A stretch of DNA of 64,000 nucleotides, taken from contig NW_026645836.1 in NCBI RefSeq assembly GCF_949987535.1, positions 62,001-126,000 of the forward strand, given 5' to 3'. Below, one piece after another: positions 24,723-36,765 of this stretch (position 1 is its first letter; every line of letters begins with the position of its first letter). Below the pieces are notes generated by a model that did no database searches, was not told the origin of the DNA, and was given only the letters and a program-made list of their open reading frames with translations. The position numbers and the translations under genes are program-made. The DNA is from Balaenoptera acutorostrata. Taxonomy: Eukaryota > Chordata > Mammalia > Artiodactyla > Balaenopteridae.

Positions 24723-25030
24723 TTTTTTTTTTTTTTTTTAAATTATTTATTTATTTAATTTATTTATGGCTGTGTTGGGTCTTCGTTTCCGTGCGAGGGC
24801 TTTCTCCAGTTGTGGCAAGTGGGGACCACTCTTCATCGCGGTGCGCAGGCCTCTCATCATCGCGGCCTCTCCCGTCGCGGAGCACAGGCTCCAGACGCGC
24901 AGACCCAGCAACTGTGGCTCACGGGCCCAGCTGCTCCGCGGCATGTGGCATCCTCCCAGACCAGGGCTCGAACCCGCGTCCCCTGCACCGGCAGGCAGAC
25001 TCTCAACCACTGCGCCACCAGGGAAGCCCC
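24723..25030 (-). mobile_element. CHR-type tRNA-Glu-derived SINE, copy 1
   Basis: This is the leftmost SINE, read right to left. Its 5' end (GGGGCTTCCCTGGTGGCG) matches a tRNA-Glu-like head and the 3' end is an A tail, seen as a 22-T run at 24718-24739. The internal pol III A box lies at 25007-25017 and the B box at 24964-24974. Target duplications AGGATTCTCTTTTT flank it at 24709-24722 and 25031-25044. Private changes are GCAGACCCAGC (about 24898) and GTGGCATCC in place of GTGGGATCC. The flank also has unusual variants (ACTAGTTCTTATG, GGAGGAAGAAG), so this is the most diverged neighbourhood. Classification as CHR is by recall of cetacean SINEs. Confidence 0.9.
24964..25017 (-). promoter_or_regulatory. 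Internal pol III promoter (A and B boxes) of SINE copy 1
   Basis: On the minus strand, the A box TGGCGCAGTGG lies at 25007-25017 and the B box GGTTCGAGCCC at 24964-24974. Both fit tRNA-type consensus elements, with tRNA-like spacing. The same pair is found 13-23 and 56-66 bases inside the right end of each SINE copy. Copy 4 has a changed first B-box base, and copy 11 has changes in both boxes. Activity cannot be judged from sequence. Confidence 0.75.
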
Positions 25031-25129
25031 AGGATTCTCTTTTTAACTTGTTCCTTAAAACACTAGTTCTTATGAAATCTATTGGAGGAAGAAGCAGTCA
25101 ATGGTAGCTTAGGGTTAGGGTTAGGGTGC

Positions 25130-27625
25130 GGGTGAGGGTTAGGGTACGGCTTAGGGTACGGGTTCGGGGAGGCGTTCGGGTAGGGCGTAGGGTATGGGTT
25201 AGGGTTAGGGTTAGCGCTAGTGTTAGGGTTAGGGCTCGGTTTAGGGTACGGGTTAGGATTAGGGTACGCGTTAGTGTTAGGGTAGGGGTTAGGGTTAGGG
25301 TACGCGATAGGGTGAGGTTAGTTATTAAACCTATCACACTCTTTAGATACCCCTTAGCACGTAAAGGAATATTATTTGTGGGTCCAGCCATGGAGAAGAG
25401 TTTAGACACTAGGAGAAGATAAGGAACACACCCATTATCACGAAATCACATTAGGATTCTCTTTTTAACCTGTTCCTTAAAACACTATTGCTTAGGAAAT
25501 CTATTGGAGGCAGAAGCAGTCAAGGGTAGCTTAGGGTTAGGGTTAGGGTTAGGGTGAGGGTTAGGGTACGGCTTAGGGTACGGGTTCGGGGAGGGGTTCG
25601 GGTAGGGCGTAGGGTTTGTGTTAGGGTTAGGGTTAGGGTTAGTGTTAGGGTTAGGGCTCGGTTTAGGGTACGGGTTAGGATTAGGGTACGCGTTAGTGTT
25701 AGGGTAGGGGTTAGGGTTAGGGTACGCGATAGGGTGAGGTTAGTTATTAAACCTATCCAACTCTCTAGATACCCCTTAGCACGTAAAGGAATATTATTTG
25801 GGGGTCCAGCCATGGAGAAGAGTTTAGACACTAGGAGAAAATAAGGAACACACCCATTATCAAGAAATCACATTAGGATTCTCTTTTTAACCTGTTCCTT
25901 AAAACACTAGTGCTTAGGAAATCTATTGGAGGCAGAAGCAGTCAAGGGTAGCTTAGGGTTAGGGTTAGGGTTAGGGTACGGCTTAGGGTACGGGTTCGGG
26001 GAGGGGTTCGGGTAGGGCGTAGGGTATGGGATAGGGTTAGGGTTAGGGTTAGTGTTAGGGTTAGGGCTCGGTTTAGGGTACGGGTTAGGATTAGGGTACG
26101 CGTTAGGGTTAGGGTAGGGGTTAGGGTTAGGGTATGCGATAGGGTGAGGTTACTTATTAAACCTATCCCACTCTCTAGATACCCCTTAGCACGTAAAGGA
26201 ATATTATTTGGGGGTCCAGCCATGGAGAAGAGTTTAGACACTAGGAGAAGATAAGGAACACACCCATTATCAAGAAATCACATTAGGATTCTCTGTTTAA
26301 CATGTTCCTTAAAACACTAGTGCTTAGGAAATCTATTGGAGGCAGAAGCAGTCAATGGTAGCTTAGGGTTAGGGTAAGGGTGAGGGTGAGGGTTAGGGTA
26401 CGGCTTAGGGTACGGGTTCGGGGAGGCGTTCGGGTAGGGCATAGGGTATGGGTTAGGGTTAGGGTTAGCGCTCGTGTTAGGGTTAGGGCTCGGTTTAGGG
26501 TACGGGTTAGGATTAGGGTACGCGTTAGGGTTAGGGTAGGGGTTAGGGTTAGGGTACGCGTTAGGGTGAGGGTAGTTATTAAACCTATCCCACTCTCTAG
26601 ATACCCCTTAGCACGTAAAGGAATATTATTTGGGGGTCCAGCCATGGAGAAGAGTTTAGACACTAGGAGAAGATAAGGAACACACCCATTATCAAGAAAT
26701 CACATTAGGATTCTCTTTTTAACCTGTTCCTTAAAACACTAGTGCTTAGGAAATCTATTGGAGGCAGAAGCAGTCAAGGGTAGCTTAGGGTTAGGGTTAG
26801 GGTTAGGGTGAGGGTTAGGGTACGGCTTAGGGTACGGGTTCGGGGAGGGGTTCGGGTAGGGCGTAGGGTATGGGTTAGGGTTAGGGTTAGGGTTAGTGTT
26901 AGGGTTAGGGCTCGGTTTAGGGTACGGGTTAGGATTAGGGTACGCGTTAGTGTTAGGGTAGGGGTTAGGGTTAGGGTACGCGATAGGGTGAGGTTAGTTA
27001 TTAAACCTATCCCACTCTCTAGATACCCCTTAGCACGTAAAGGAATATTATTTGGGGGTCCAGCCATGGAGAAGAGTTTAGACACTAGGAGAAAATAAGG
27101 AACACACCCATTATCAAGAAATCACATTAGGATTCTCTTTTTAACCTGTTCCTTAAAACAATAGTGCTTAGGAAATCTATTGGAGGCAGAAGCAGTCAAG
27201 GGTAGCTTAGGGTTAGGGTTAGGGTTAGGGTACGGCTTAGGGTACGGGTTCGGGGAGGGGTTAGGGTAGGGCGTAGGGTATGGGATAGGGTTAGGGTTAG
27301 GGTTAGTGTTAGGGTTAGGGCTCGGTTTAGGGTACGGGTTAGGATTAGGGTACGCGTTAGGGTTAGGGTAGGGGTTAGGGTTAGGGTATGCGATAGGGTG
27401 AGGTTACTTATTAAACCTATCCCACTCTCTAGATTCCCCTTAGCACGTAAAAGAATATTATTTGGGGGTCCAGCCATGGAGAAGAGTTTAGACACTAGGA
27501 GAAAATAAGGAACACACCCATTATCAAGAAATCACATTAGGATTCTCTTTTTAACCTGTTCCTTAAAACACTAGTGCTTAGGTAATCTATTGGAGGCAGA
27601 AGCAGTCAAGGTTAGCTTAGGGTTA
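25130..27625 (+). repeat. 2496-bp six-monomer repeat, copy 1
   Basis: Six monomers (422, 410, 422, 422, 410 and 410 bp in the phase used) repeat in tandem at an offset of 2496. Private marks in both copies are ATCCAACTCTCTAG (about 25756 and 28252), CTCTGTTTAACATG (about 26292 and 28788), AAACAATAGTGC (about 27157 and 29653) and AGATTCCCC (about 27431 and 29927). Copy 1 is preceded by a SINE-bearing monomer. The equivalent position before copy 2 is SINE-free. Confidence 0.88.
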
Positions 27626-30121
27626 GGGTGAGGGTTAGGGTACGGCTTAGGGTACGGGTTCGGGGAGGCGTTCGGGTAGGGCGTAGGGTATGGGTTAGGG
27701 TTAGGGTTAGCGCTAGTGTTAGGGTTAGGGCTCGGTTTAGGGTACGGGTTAGGATTAGGGTACGCGTTAGTGTTAGGGTAGGGGTTAGGGTTAGGGTACG
27801 CGATAGGGTGAGGTTAGTTATTAAACCTATCACACTCTTTAGATACCCCTTAGCACGTAAAGGAATATTATTTGTGGGTCCAGCCATGGAGAAGAGTTTA
27901 GACACTAGGAGAAGATAAGGAACACACCCATTATCACGAAATCACATTAGGATTCTCTTTTTAACCTGTTCCTTAAAACACTATTGCTTAGGAAATCTAT
28001 TGGAGGCAGAAGCAGTCAAGGGTAGCTTAGGGTTAGGGTTAGGGTTAGGGTGAGGGTTAGGGTACGGCTTAGGGTACGGGTTCGGGGAGGGGTTCGGGTA
28101 GGGCGTAGGGTTTGTGTTAGGGTTAGGGTTAGGGTTAGTGTTAGGGTTAGGGCTCGGTTTAGGGTACGGGTTAGGATTAGGGTACGCGTTAGTGTTAGGG
28201 TAGGGGTTAGGGTTAGGGTACGCGATAGGGTGAGGTTAGTTATTAAACCTATCCAACTCTCTAGATACCCCTTAGCACGTAAAGGAATATTATTTGGGGG
28301 TCCAGCCATGGAGAAGAGTTTAGACACTAGGAGAAAATAAGGAACACACCCATTATCAAGAAATCACATTAGGATTCTCTTTTTAACCTGTTCCTTAAAA
28401 CACTAGTGCTTAGGAAATCTATTGGAGGCAGAAGCAGTCAAGGGTAGCTTAGGGTTAGGGTTAGGGTTAGGGTACGGCTTAGGGTACGGGTTCGGGGAGG
28501 GGTTCGGGTAGGGCGTAGGGTATGGGATAGGGTTAGGGTTAGGGTTAGTGTTAGGGTTAGGGCTCGGTTTAGGGTACGGGTTAGGATTAGGGTACGCGTT
28601 AGGGTTAGGGTAGGGGTTAGGGTTAGGGTATGCGATAGGGTGAGGTTACTTATTAAACCTATCCCACTCTCTAGATACCCCTTAGCACGTAAAGGAATAT
28701 TATTTGGGGGTCCAGCCATGGAGAAGAGTTTAGACACTAGGAGAAGATAAGGAACACACCCATTATCAAGAAATCACATTAGGATTCTCTGTTTAACATG
28801 TTCCTTAAAACACTAGTGCTTAGGAAATCTATTGGAGGCAGAAGCAGTCAATGGTAGCTTAGGGTTAGGGTAAGGGTGAGGGTGAGGGTTAGGGTACGGC
28901 TTAGGGTACGGGTTCGGGGAGGCGTTCGGGTAGGGCATAGGGTATGGGTTAGGGTTAGGGTTAGCGCTCGTGTTAGGGTTAGGGCTCGGTTTAGGGTACG
29001 GGTTAGGATTAGGGTACGCGTTAGGGTTAGGGTAGGGGTTAGGGTTAGGGTACGCGTTAGGGTGAGGGTAGTTATTAAACCTATCCCACTCTCTAGATAC
29101 CCCTTAGCACGTAAAGGAATATTATTTGGGGGTCCAGCCATGGAGAAGAGTTTAGACACTAGGAGAAGATAAGGAACACACCCATTATCAAGAAATCACA
29201 TTAGGATTCTCTTTTTAACCTGTTCCTTAAAACACTAGTGCTTAGGAAATCTATTGGAGGCAGAAGCAGTCAAGGGTAGCTTAGGGTTAGGGTTAGGGTT
29301 AGGGTGAGGGTTAGGGTACGGCTTAGGGTACGGGTTCGGGGAGGGGTTCGGGTAGGGCGTAGGGTATGGGTTAGGGTTAGGGTTAGGGTTAGTGTTAGGG
29401 TTAGGGCTCGGTTTAGGGTACGGGTTAGGATTAGGGTACGCGTTAGTGTTAGGGTAGGGGTTAGGGTTAGGGTACGCGATAGGGTGAGGTTAGTTATTAA
29501 ACCTATCCCACTCTCTAGATACCCCTTAGCACGTAAAGGAATATTATTTGGGGGTCCAGCCATGGAGAAGAGTTTAGACACTAGGAGAAAATAAGGAACA
29601 CACCCATTATCAAGAAATCACATTAGGATTCTCTTTTTAACCTGTTCCTTAAAACAATAGTGCTTAGGAAATCTATTGGAGGCAGAAGCAGTCAAGGGTA
29701 GCTTAGGGTTAGGGTTAGGGTTAGGGTACGGCTTAGGGTACGGGTTCGGGGAGGGGTTAGGGTAGGGCGTAGGGTATGGGATAGGGTTAGGGTTAGGGTT
29801 AGTGTTAGGGTTAGGGCTCGGTTTAGGGTACGGGTTAGGATTAGGGTACGCGTTAGGGTTAGGGTAGGGGTTAGGGTTAGGGTATGCGATAGGGTGAGGT
29901 TACTTATTAAACCTATCCCACTCTCTAGATTCCCCTTAGCACGTAAAAGAATATTATTTGGGGGTCCAGCCATGGAGAAGAGTTTAGACACTAGGAGAAA
30001 ATAAGGAACACACCCATTATCAAGAAATCACATTAGGATTCTCTTTTTAACCTGTTCCTTAAAACACTAGTGCTTAGGTAATCTATTGGAGGCAGAAGCA
30101 GTCAAGGGTAGCTTAGGGTTA
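27626..30121 (+). repeat. 2496-bp six-monomer repeat, copy 2
   Basis: This is the second tandem copy of 25130-27625, essentially identical by eye. It has no SINE in any of its monomers. It is followed by a monomer with the TACGCACTAGGG ending, which leads into SINE copy 2. Confidence 0.88.
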
Positions 30122-30444
30122 GGGTTAGGGTTAGGGTACGGCTTAGGGTACGGGTTCGGGGAGGGGTTCGGGTAGGGCGTAGGGTATGGGTTAGGGTTAG
30201 GGTTAGGGTTAGTGTTAGGGTTCGGGCTCTGTTTAGGGTACGGGTTAGGATTAGGGTACGCGTTAGTGTTAGGGTAGGGGTTAGGGTTATGGTACGCACT
30301 AGGGTGAGGGTAGTTATTAAACCTATCCCACTCTCTAGATACCCCTTAGCACGTAAAGGAATATTATTTGGGGGTCCAGCCATGGAGAAGAGCTTAGACA
30401 CTAGGAGAAGATAAGGAACACACCCATTTTCAAGAAATCACATT

Positions 30445-31989
30445 AGGATTCTCTTTTTTTTTTTTTTTTAATTATTTATTTATTTAATTTATTTATGGCT
30501 GTGTTGGGTCTTCGTTTCCGTGCGAGGGCTTTCTCCAGTTGTGGCAAGTGGGGACCACTCTTCATCGCGGTGCGCAGGCCTCTCATCATCGCGGCCTCTC
30601 CCGTCGCGGAGCACAGGCTCCAGACGCGCAGGCCCAGCAACTGTGGCTCACGGGCCCAGCTGCTCCGCGGCATGTGGGATCCTCCCAGACCAGGGCTCGA
30701 ACCCGCGTCCCCTGCACCGGCAGGCAGACTCTCAACCACTGCGCCACCAGGGAAGCCCCAGGATTCTCTTTTTAACTTGTTCCTTAAAACACTAGTGCTT
30801 AGGAAATCTATTGGAGGCAGAAGCAGTCAAGGGTAGCTTAGGGTTAGGGTTAGGTTTAGGGTACGGCTTAGGGTACGGGTTCGGGGAGGCGTTCGGGTAG
30901 GGCGTAGGTTATGGGATAGGGTTAGGGTTAGGGTTAGTGTTAGGGTTAGGGCTCGGTTTAGGGTACGTGTTAGGATTAGGGTACGCGTTAGTGTTAGGGT
31001 AGGGGTTAGGGTTAGGGTACGCGATAGGGTGAGGTTAGTTATTAAACCTATCACACTCTTTAGATACCCCTTAGCACGTAAAGGAATATTATTTGTGGGT
31101 CCAGCCATGGAGAAGAGTTTAGACACTAGGAGAAGATAAGGAACACACCGATTATCACGAAATCACATTAGGATTCTCTTTTTAACATGTTCCTTAAAAC
31201 ACTATTGCTTAGGAAATCTATTGGAGGCAGAAGCAGTCAAGGGTAGCTTAGGGTTAGGGTTAGGGTTAGGGTACGGCTTAGGGTACGGGTTCGGGTAGGG
31301 GTTCGGGTAGGGCGTAGGGTATGGGTTAGGGTTAGGGTTAGGGTTAGTGTTAGGGTTAGGGCTCGGTTTAGGGTACGGGTTAGGATTAGGGTACGCGTTA
31401 GTGTTAGGGTAGGGGTTAGGGTTAGGGTACGCGATAGGGTGAGGTTAGTTATTAAAGCTATCCCACTCTCTAGATACCCCTTAGCACGTAAAGGAATATT
31501 ATTTGGGGGTCCAGCCATGGAGAAGAGTTTAGACACTAGGAGAAAATAAGGAACACACCCATTATCAAGAAATCACATTAGGATTCTCTTTTTAACCTGT
31601 TCCTTAAAACACTAGTGCTTAGGAAATCTATTGGAGGCAGAAGCAGACAAGGGTAGCTTAGGGTTAGGGTTAGGGTTAGGGTACGGCTTAGGGTACGGGT
31701 TCGGGGAGGGGTTCGGGTAGGGCGTAGGGTATGGGATAGGGTTAGGGTTAGGGTTAGTGTTAGGGTTCGGGCTCTGTTTAGGGTACGGGTTAGGATTAGG
31801 GTACGCGTTAGTGTTAGGGTAGGGGTTAGGGTTATGGTACGCACTAGGGTGAGGGTAGTTATTAAACCTATCCCACTCTCTAGATACCCCTGAGCACGTA
31901 AAGGAATATTATTTGGGGGTCCAGCCATGGAGAAGAGCTTAGACACTAGGAGAAGATAAGGAACACACCCATTATCAAGAAATCACATT
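30445..31989 (+). repeat. SINE-bearing three-monomer block, 1545 bp
   Basis: One SINE monomer (725 bp) is followed by two 410-bp monomers before the next SINE. It is the shortest SINE-to-SINE interval in the window. Confidence 0.8.
30459..30759 (-). mobile_element. CHR-type SINE, copy 2
   Basis: This copy has the same insertion point and orientation as copy 1. Target duplications are at 30445-30458 and 30760-30773. It has a 16-T tail run and intact A (30736-30746) and B (30693-30703) boxes. I saw no private substitution, so it represents the consensus of the group. The left flank carries GAGCTTAGAC and the right flank AACTTGTTCC. Confidence 0.9.
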
Positions 31990-34378
31990 AGAATTCTCTT
32001 TTTTTTTTTTTTTTTATTATTTATTTATTTAATTTATTTATGGCTGTGTTGGGTCTTCGTTTCCGTGCGAGGGCTTTCTCCAGTTGTGGCAATTGGGGAC
32101 CACTCTTCATCGCTGTGCGCAGGCCTCTCATCATCGCGGCCTCTCCCGTCGCGGAGCACAGGCTCCAGACGCGCAGGCCCAGCAACTGTGGCTCACGGGC
32201 CCAGCTGCTCCGCGGCATGTGGGATCCTCCCAGAACAGGGCTCGAACCCGCGTCCCCTGCACCGGCAGGCAGACTCTCTACCACTGCGCCACCAGGGAAG
32301 CCCCAGGATTCTCTTTTTAACTTGTTCCTTAAAACACTAGTGCTTAGGAAATCTATTGGAGGCAGAAGCAGTCAATGGTAGCTTAGGGTTAGGGTAAGGG
32401 TGAGGGTGAGGGTTAGGGTACGGCTTAGGGTACGGGTTCGGGGAGGCGTTCGGGTAGAGCGTAGGGTATGGGTTAGGGTTAGGGTTAGTGTTAGGGTTAG
32501 GGCTCGGTTTAGGGTACGGGTTAGGATTAGGGTACGCGTTAGTGTTAGGGTAGGGGTTAGGGTTAGGGTACGCGATAGGGTGAGGTTAGTTATTAAACCT
32601 ATCCCACTCTCTAGATACCCCTTAGCACGTAAAGGAATATTATTTGTGGGTCCAGCCATGGAGAAGAGTTTAGACACTAGGAGAAGATAAGGAACACACC
32701 CATTATCACGAAATCACATGAGGATTCTCTTTTTAACCTGTTCCTTAAAACACTATTGCTTAGGAAATCTATTGGAGGCAGAAGCAGTCAAGGGTAGCTT
32801 AGGGTTAGGGTTAGGGTTAGGGTGAGGGTTAGGGTACGGGTTCGGGGAGGCGTTCGGGTAGGGCGTAGGGTATGGGTTAGGGTTAGGGTTAGCGCTAGTG
32901 TTAGGGTTAGGGCTCGGTTTAGGGTACGGGTTAGGATTAGGGTACGCGTTAGGGTTAGGGTAGGGGTTAGGGTTAGGGTACGTGTTAGGGTGAGGGTAGT
33001 TATTAAACCTATCCCACTCTCTAGATACCCCTTAGCACATAAAGGAATATTATTTGGGGGTCCAGCCATGGAGAAGAGTTTAGACACTAGGAGAAGATAA
33101 GGAACACACCCATTATCAAGAAATCACATTAGGATTCTCTGTTTAACATGTTCCTTAAAACACTAGTGCTTAGGAAATCTATTGGAGGCAGAAGCAGTCA
33201 ATGGTAGCTTAGGGTTAGGGTAAGGGTGAGGGTGAGGGTTAGGGTACGGCTTAGGGTACGGGTTCGGGGAGGCGTTCGGGTAGGGCATAGGGTATGGGTT
33301 AGGGTTAGGGTTAGCGCTCGTGTTAGGGTTAGGGCTCGGTTTAGGGTACGGGTTAGGATTAGGGTACGCGTTAGGGTTAGGGTAGGGGTTAGGGTTAGGG
33401 TACGCGTTAGGGTGAGGGTAGTTATTAAACCTATCCCACTCTCTAGATACCCCTTAGCACGTAAAGGAATATTATTTGGGGGTCCAGCCATGGAGAAGAG
33501 TTTAGACACTAGGAGAAGATAAGGAACACACCCATTATCAAGAAATCACATTAGGATTCTCTTTTTAACCTGTTCCTTAAAACACTAGTGCTTAGGAAAT
33601 CTATTGGAGGCAGAAGCAGTCAAGGGTAGCTTAGGGTTAGGGTTAGGGTTAGGGTGAGGGTTAGGGTACGGCTTAGGGTACGGGTTCGGGGAGGGGTTCG
33701 GGTAGGGCGTAGGGTATGGGTTAGGGTTAGGGTTAGTGTTAGGGTTAGGGCTCGGTTTAGGGTACGGGTTAGGATTAGGGTATGCGTTAGTGTTAGGGTA
33801 GGGGTTAGGGTTAGGGTACACGATAGGGTGAGGTTAGTTATTAAACCTATCCCACTCTCTAGATACCCCTTAGCACGTAAAGGAATATTATTTGGGGGTC
33901 CAGCCATGGAGAAGAGTTTAGACACTAGGAGAAAATAAGGAACACACCCATTATCAAGAAATCACATTAGGATTCTCTTTTTAACCTGTTCCTTAAAACA
34001 CTAGTGCTTAGGAAATCTATTGGAGGCAGAAGCAGTCAAGGGTAGCTTAGGGTTAGGGTTAGGGTTAGGGTACGGCTTAGGGTACGGGTTCGGGGAGGGG
34101 TTCGGGTAGGGCGTAGGGTATGGGATAGGGTTAGGGTTAGGGTTAGTGTTAGGGTTCGGGCTCTGTTTAGGGTACGGGTTAGGATTAGGGTACGCGTTAG
34201 TGTTAGGGTAGGGGTTAGGGTTATGGTACGCACTAGGGTGAGGGTAGTTATTAAACCTATCCCACTCTCTAGATACCCCTGAGCACGTAAAGGAATATTA
34301 TTTGGGGGTCCAGCCATGGAGAAGAGCTTAGACACTAGGAGAAGATAAGGAACACACCCATTATCAAGAAATCACATT
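31990..34378 (+). repeat. SINE-bearing five-monomer block, 2389 bp
   Basis: Lengths are 731 (with SINE), 410, 422, 416 and 410 bp. It contains monomers also found in the 2496-bp repeat (CTCTGTTTAACATG at about 33139) and ends with the TACGCACTAGGG-type monomer that precedes most SINEs. Confidence 0.8.
32004..32304 (-). mobile_element. CHR-type SINE, copy 3
   Basis: Same site and orientation. Target duplications are at 31990-32003 (one mismatch, AGAATTCTC) and 32305-32318. It shares GGCAATTGGGG, CATCGCTGTGC and CCCAGAACAGG with copy 5 only, so these two are sister copies. Private CTCTCTACC lies at about 32275. Promoter boxes are intact (32281-32291 and 32238-32248). The right flank reads GTCAATGGTAGC. 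Confidence 0.9.
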
Positions 34379-36765
34379 AGGATTCTCTTTTTTTTTTTTT
34401 TTAATTATTTATTTATTTAATTTATTTATGGCTGTGTTGGGTCTTCGTTTCCGTGCGAGGGCTTTCTCCAGTTGTGGCAAGTGGGGACCACTCTTCATCG
34501 CGGTGCGCAGGCCTCTCATCATCGCGGCCTCTCCCGTCGCGGAGCACAGGCTCCAGACGCGCAGGCCCAGCAACTGTGGCTCACGGGCCCAGCTGCTCCG
34601 CGGCATGTGGGATCCTCCCAGACCAGGGCTCGAACACGCGTCCCCTGCACCGGCAGGCAGACTCTCAACCACTGCGCCACCAGGGAAGCCCCAGGATTCT
34701 CTTTTTAACTTGTTCCTTAAAACACTAGTGCTTAGGAAATCTATTGGAGGCAGAAGCAGTCAAGGGTAGCTTAGGGTTAGGGTTAGGGTTAGGGTGAGGG
34801 TTAGGGTACGGCTTAGGGTACGGGTTCGGGTAGGGGTTCGGGTAGGGCGTAGGGTATGGGTTAGGGTTAGGGTTAGGGTTAGTGTTAGGGTTAGGGCTCG
34901 GTTTAGGGTACGGGTTAGGATTAGGGTACGCGTTAGTGTTAGGGTAGGGGTTAGGGTTAGGGTACGCGATAGGGTGAGGTTAGTTATTAAACCTATCCCA
35001 CTCTCTAGATACCCCTTAGCACGTAAAGGAATATTATTTGGGGGTCCAGCCATGGAGAAGAGTTTAGACACTAGGAGAAAATAAGGAACACACCCATTAT
35101 CAAGAAAGCACATTAGGATTCTCTTTTTAACCTGTTCCTTAAAACACTAGTGCTTAGGAAATCTATTGGAGGCAGAAGCAGTCAAGGGTAGCTTAGGGTT
35201 AGGGTTAGGGTTAGGGTACGGCTTAGGGTACGGGTTCGGGGAGGGGTTCGGGTAGGGCGTAGGGTATGGGATAGGGTTAGGGTTAGGGTTAGTGTTAGGG
35301 TTAGGGCTCGGTTTAGGGTACGGGTTAGGATTAGGGTACGCGTTAGGGTTAGGGTAGGGGTTAGGGTTATGGTATGCGATAGGGTGAGGTTACTTATTAA
35401 ACCTATCCCACTCTCTAGATACCCCTTAGCACGAAAAAGAATATTATTTGGGGGTCCAGCCATGGAGAAGAGTTTAGACACTAGGAGAAAATAAGGAACA
35501 CACCCATTATCAAGAAATCACATTAGGATTCTCTTTTTAACCTGTTCCTTAAAACACTAGTGCTTAGGAAATCTATTGGAGGCAGAAGCAGTCAAGGGTA
35601 GCTTAGGGTTAGGGTTAGGGTTAGGGTACGGCTTAGGGTACGGGTTCGGGGAGGGGTTCGGGTAGGGCGTAGGGTATGGGTTAGGGTTAGGGTTAGGGTT
35701 AGTGTTAGGGTTCGGGCTCTGTTTAGGGTACAGGTTAGGATTAGGGTTCGCGTTAGTGTTAGGGTAGGGGTTAGGGTTATGGTACGCACTAGGGTGAGGG
35801 TAGTTATTAAACCTATCCCACTCTCTAGATACCCCTGAGCACGTAAAGGAATATTATTTAGGGGTCCAGCCATGGAGAAGAGTTTAGACACTAGGAGAAG
35901 ATAAGGAACACACCCATTATCAAGAAATCACATTAGGATTCTCTTTTTAACCTGTGCTTAAAACACTAGTGCTTAGGAAATCTATTGGAGGCAGAAGCAA
36001 TCAAGGGTAGCTTAGGGTTAGAGTTAGAGTTAGGGTGAGGGTTAGGGTACGGCTTAGGGTACGGTTTCGGGGAGGGGTTAGGGTAGGGCGTAGGGTATGG
36101 GTTAGGGTTAGGGTTAGGGTTAGTGTTAGGGTTAGGGCTCGGTTTAGGGTACGGGTTAGGATTAGGGTACGCGTTAGGGTTAGGGTAGGGGTTAGGGTTA
36201 GGGTACGCGATAGGGTGAGGTTAGTTATTAAAGCTATCCCACTCTCTAGATACCCCTTAGCACGTAAAGGAATATTATTTGGGGGTCCAGCCATGGAGAA
36301 GAGTTTAGACACTAGGAGAAAATAAGGAACACACCCATTATCAAGAAATCACATTAGGATTCTCTTTTTAACCTGTTCCTTAAAACACTAGTGCTTAGGA
36401 AATCTATTGGAGGCAGAAGCAGTCAAGGGTAGCTTAGGGTTAGGGTTAGGGTTAGGGTACGGCTTAGGGTACGGGTTCTTGGAGGGGTTCGGGTAGGGCG
36501 TAGGGTATGGGATAGGGTTAGGGTTAGGGTTAGTGTTAGGGTTCGGGCTCTGTTTAGGGTACGGGTTAGGATTAGGGTACGCGTTAGTGTTAGGGTAGGG
36601 GTTAGGGTTATGGTACGCACTAGGGTGAGGGTAGTTATTAAACCTATCCCACTCTCTAGATACCCCTGAGCACGTAAAGGAATATTATTTGGGGGTCCAG
36701 CCATGGAGAAGAGCTTAGACACTAGGAGAAGATAAGGAACACACCCATTATCAAGAAATCACATT
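34379..36765 (+). repeat. SINE-bearing five-monomer block, 2387 bp
   Basis: Lengths are 736 (with SINE), 410, 410, 421 and 410 bp. The 421-bp member has a 1-bp loss in half A (CCTGTGCTTAAAAC, about 35955). Another has TTATTTAGGGGTCC (about 35856), a mark that returns at about 48650. Confidence 0.8.
34393..34692 (-). mobile_element. CHR-type SINE, copy 4
   Basis: Same site and orientation. Target duplications are at 34379-34392 and 34693-34706, with a 15-T tail run. A private change at about 34636 gives a B box of TGTTCGAGCCC instead of GGTTCGAGCCC (34626-34636), which may weaken it. The A box at 34669-34679 is intact. The right flank reads GTCAAGGGTAGC. Confidence 0.9.

Noticed and set aside
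24950..25030. A functional tRNA-Glu gene
   Set aside because: The region has tRNA-like A and B boxes, but the body has diverged and continues into a tRNA-unrelated part and an A tail. It is the head of a SINE, repeated at eleven places.
24747..25107. Open frames of 78-113 codons across each SINE
   Set aside because: They lie inside a GC-rich tRNA-derived SINE, occur in several frames on both strands and run on into satellite. No known protein is recognisable, and SINEs do not encode protein.
25121..30121. Assembly artefact as the sole explanation for the near-identical 2496-bp and other tandem copies
   Set aside because: It cannot be excluded without reads. However, copies differ at scattered bases, and duplications of several different periods occur throughout, as expected for a real homogenising satellite. 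Kept as a caveat, not a call.
33585..33821. Pro-Asn rich frame resembling an antigen-like repeat protein
   Set aside because: It is the third-frame reading of CCCTAA-like hexamers in half B and half A and has no independent support.
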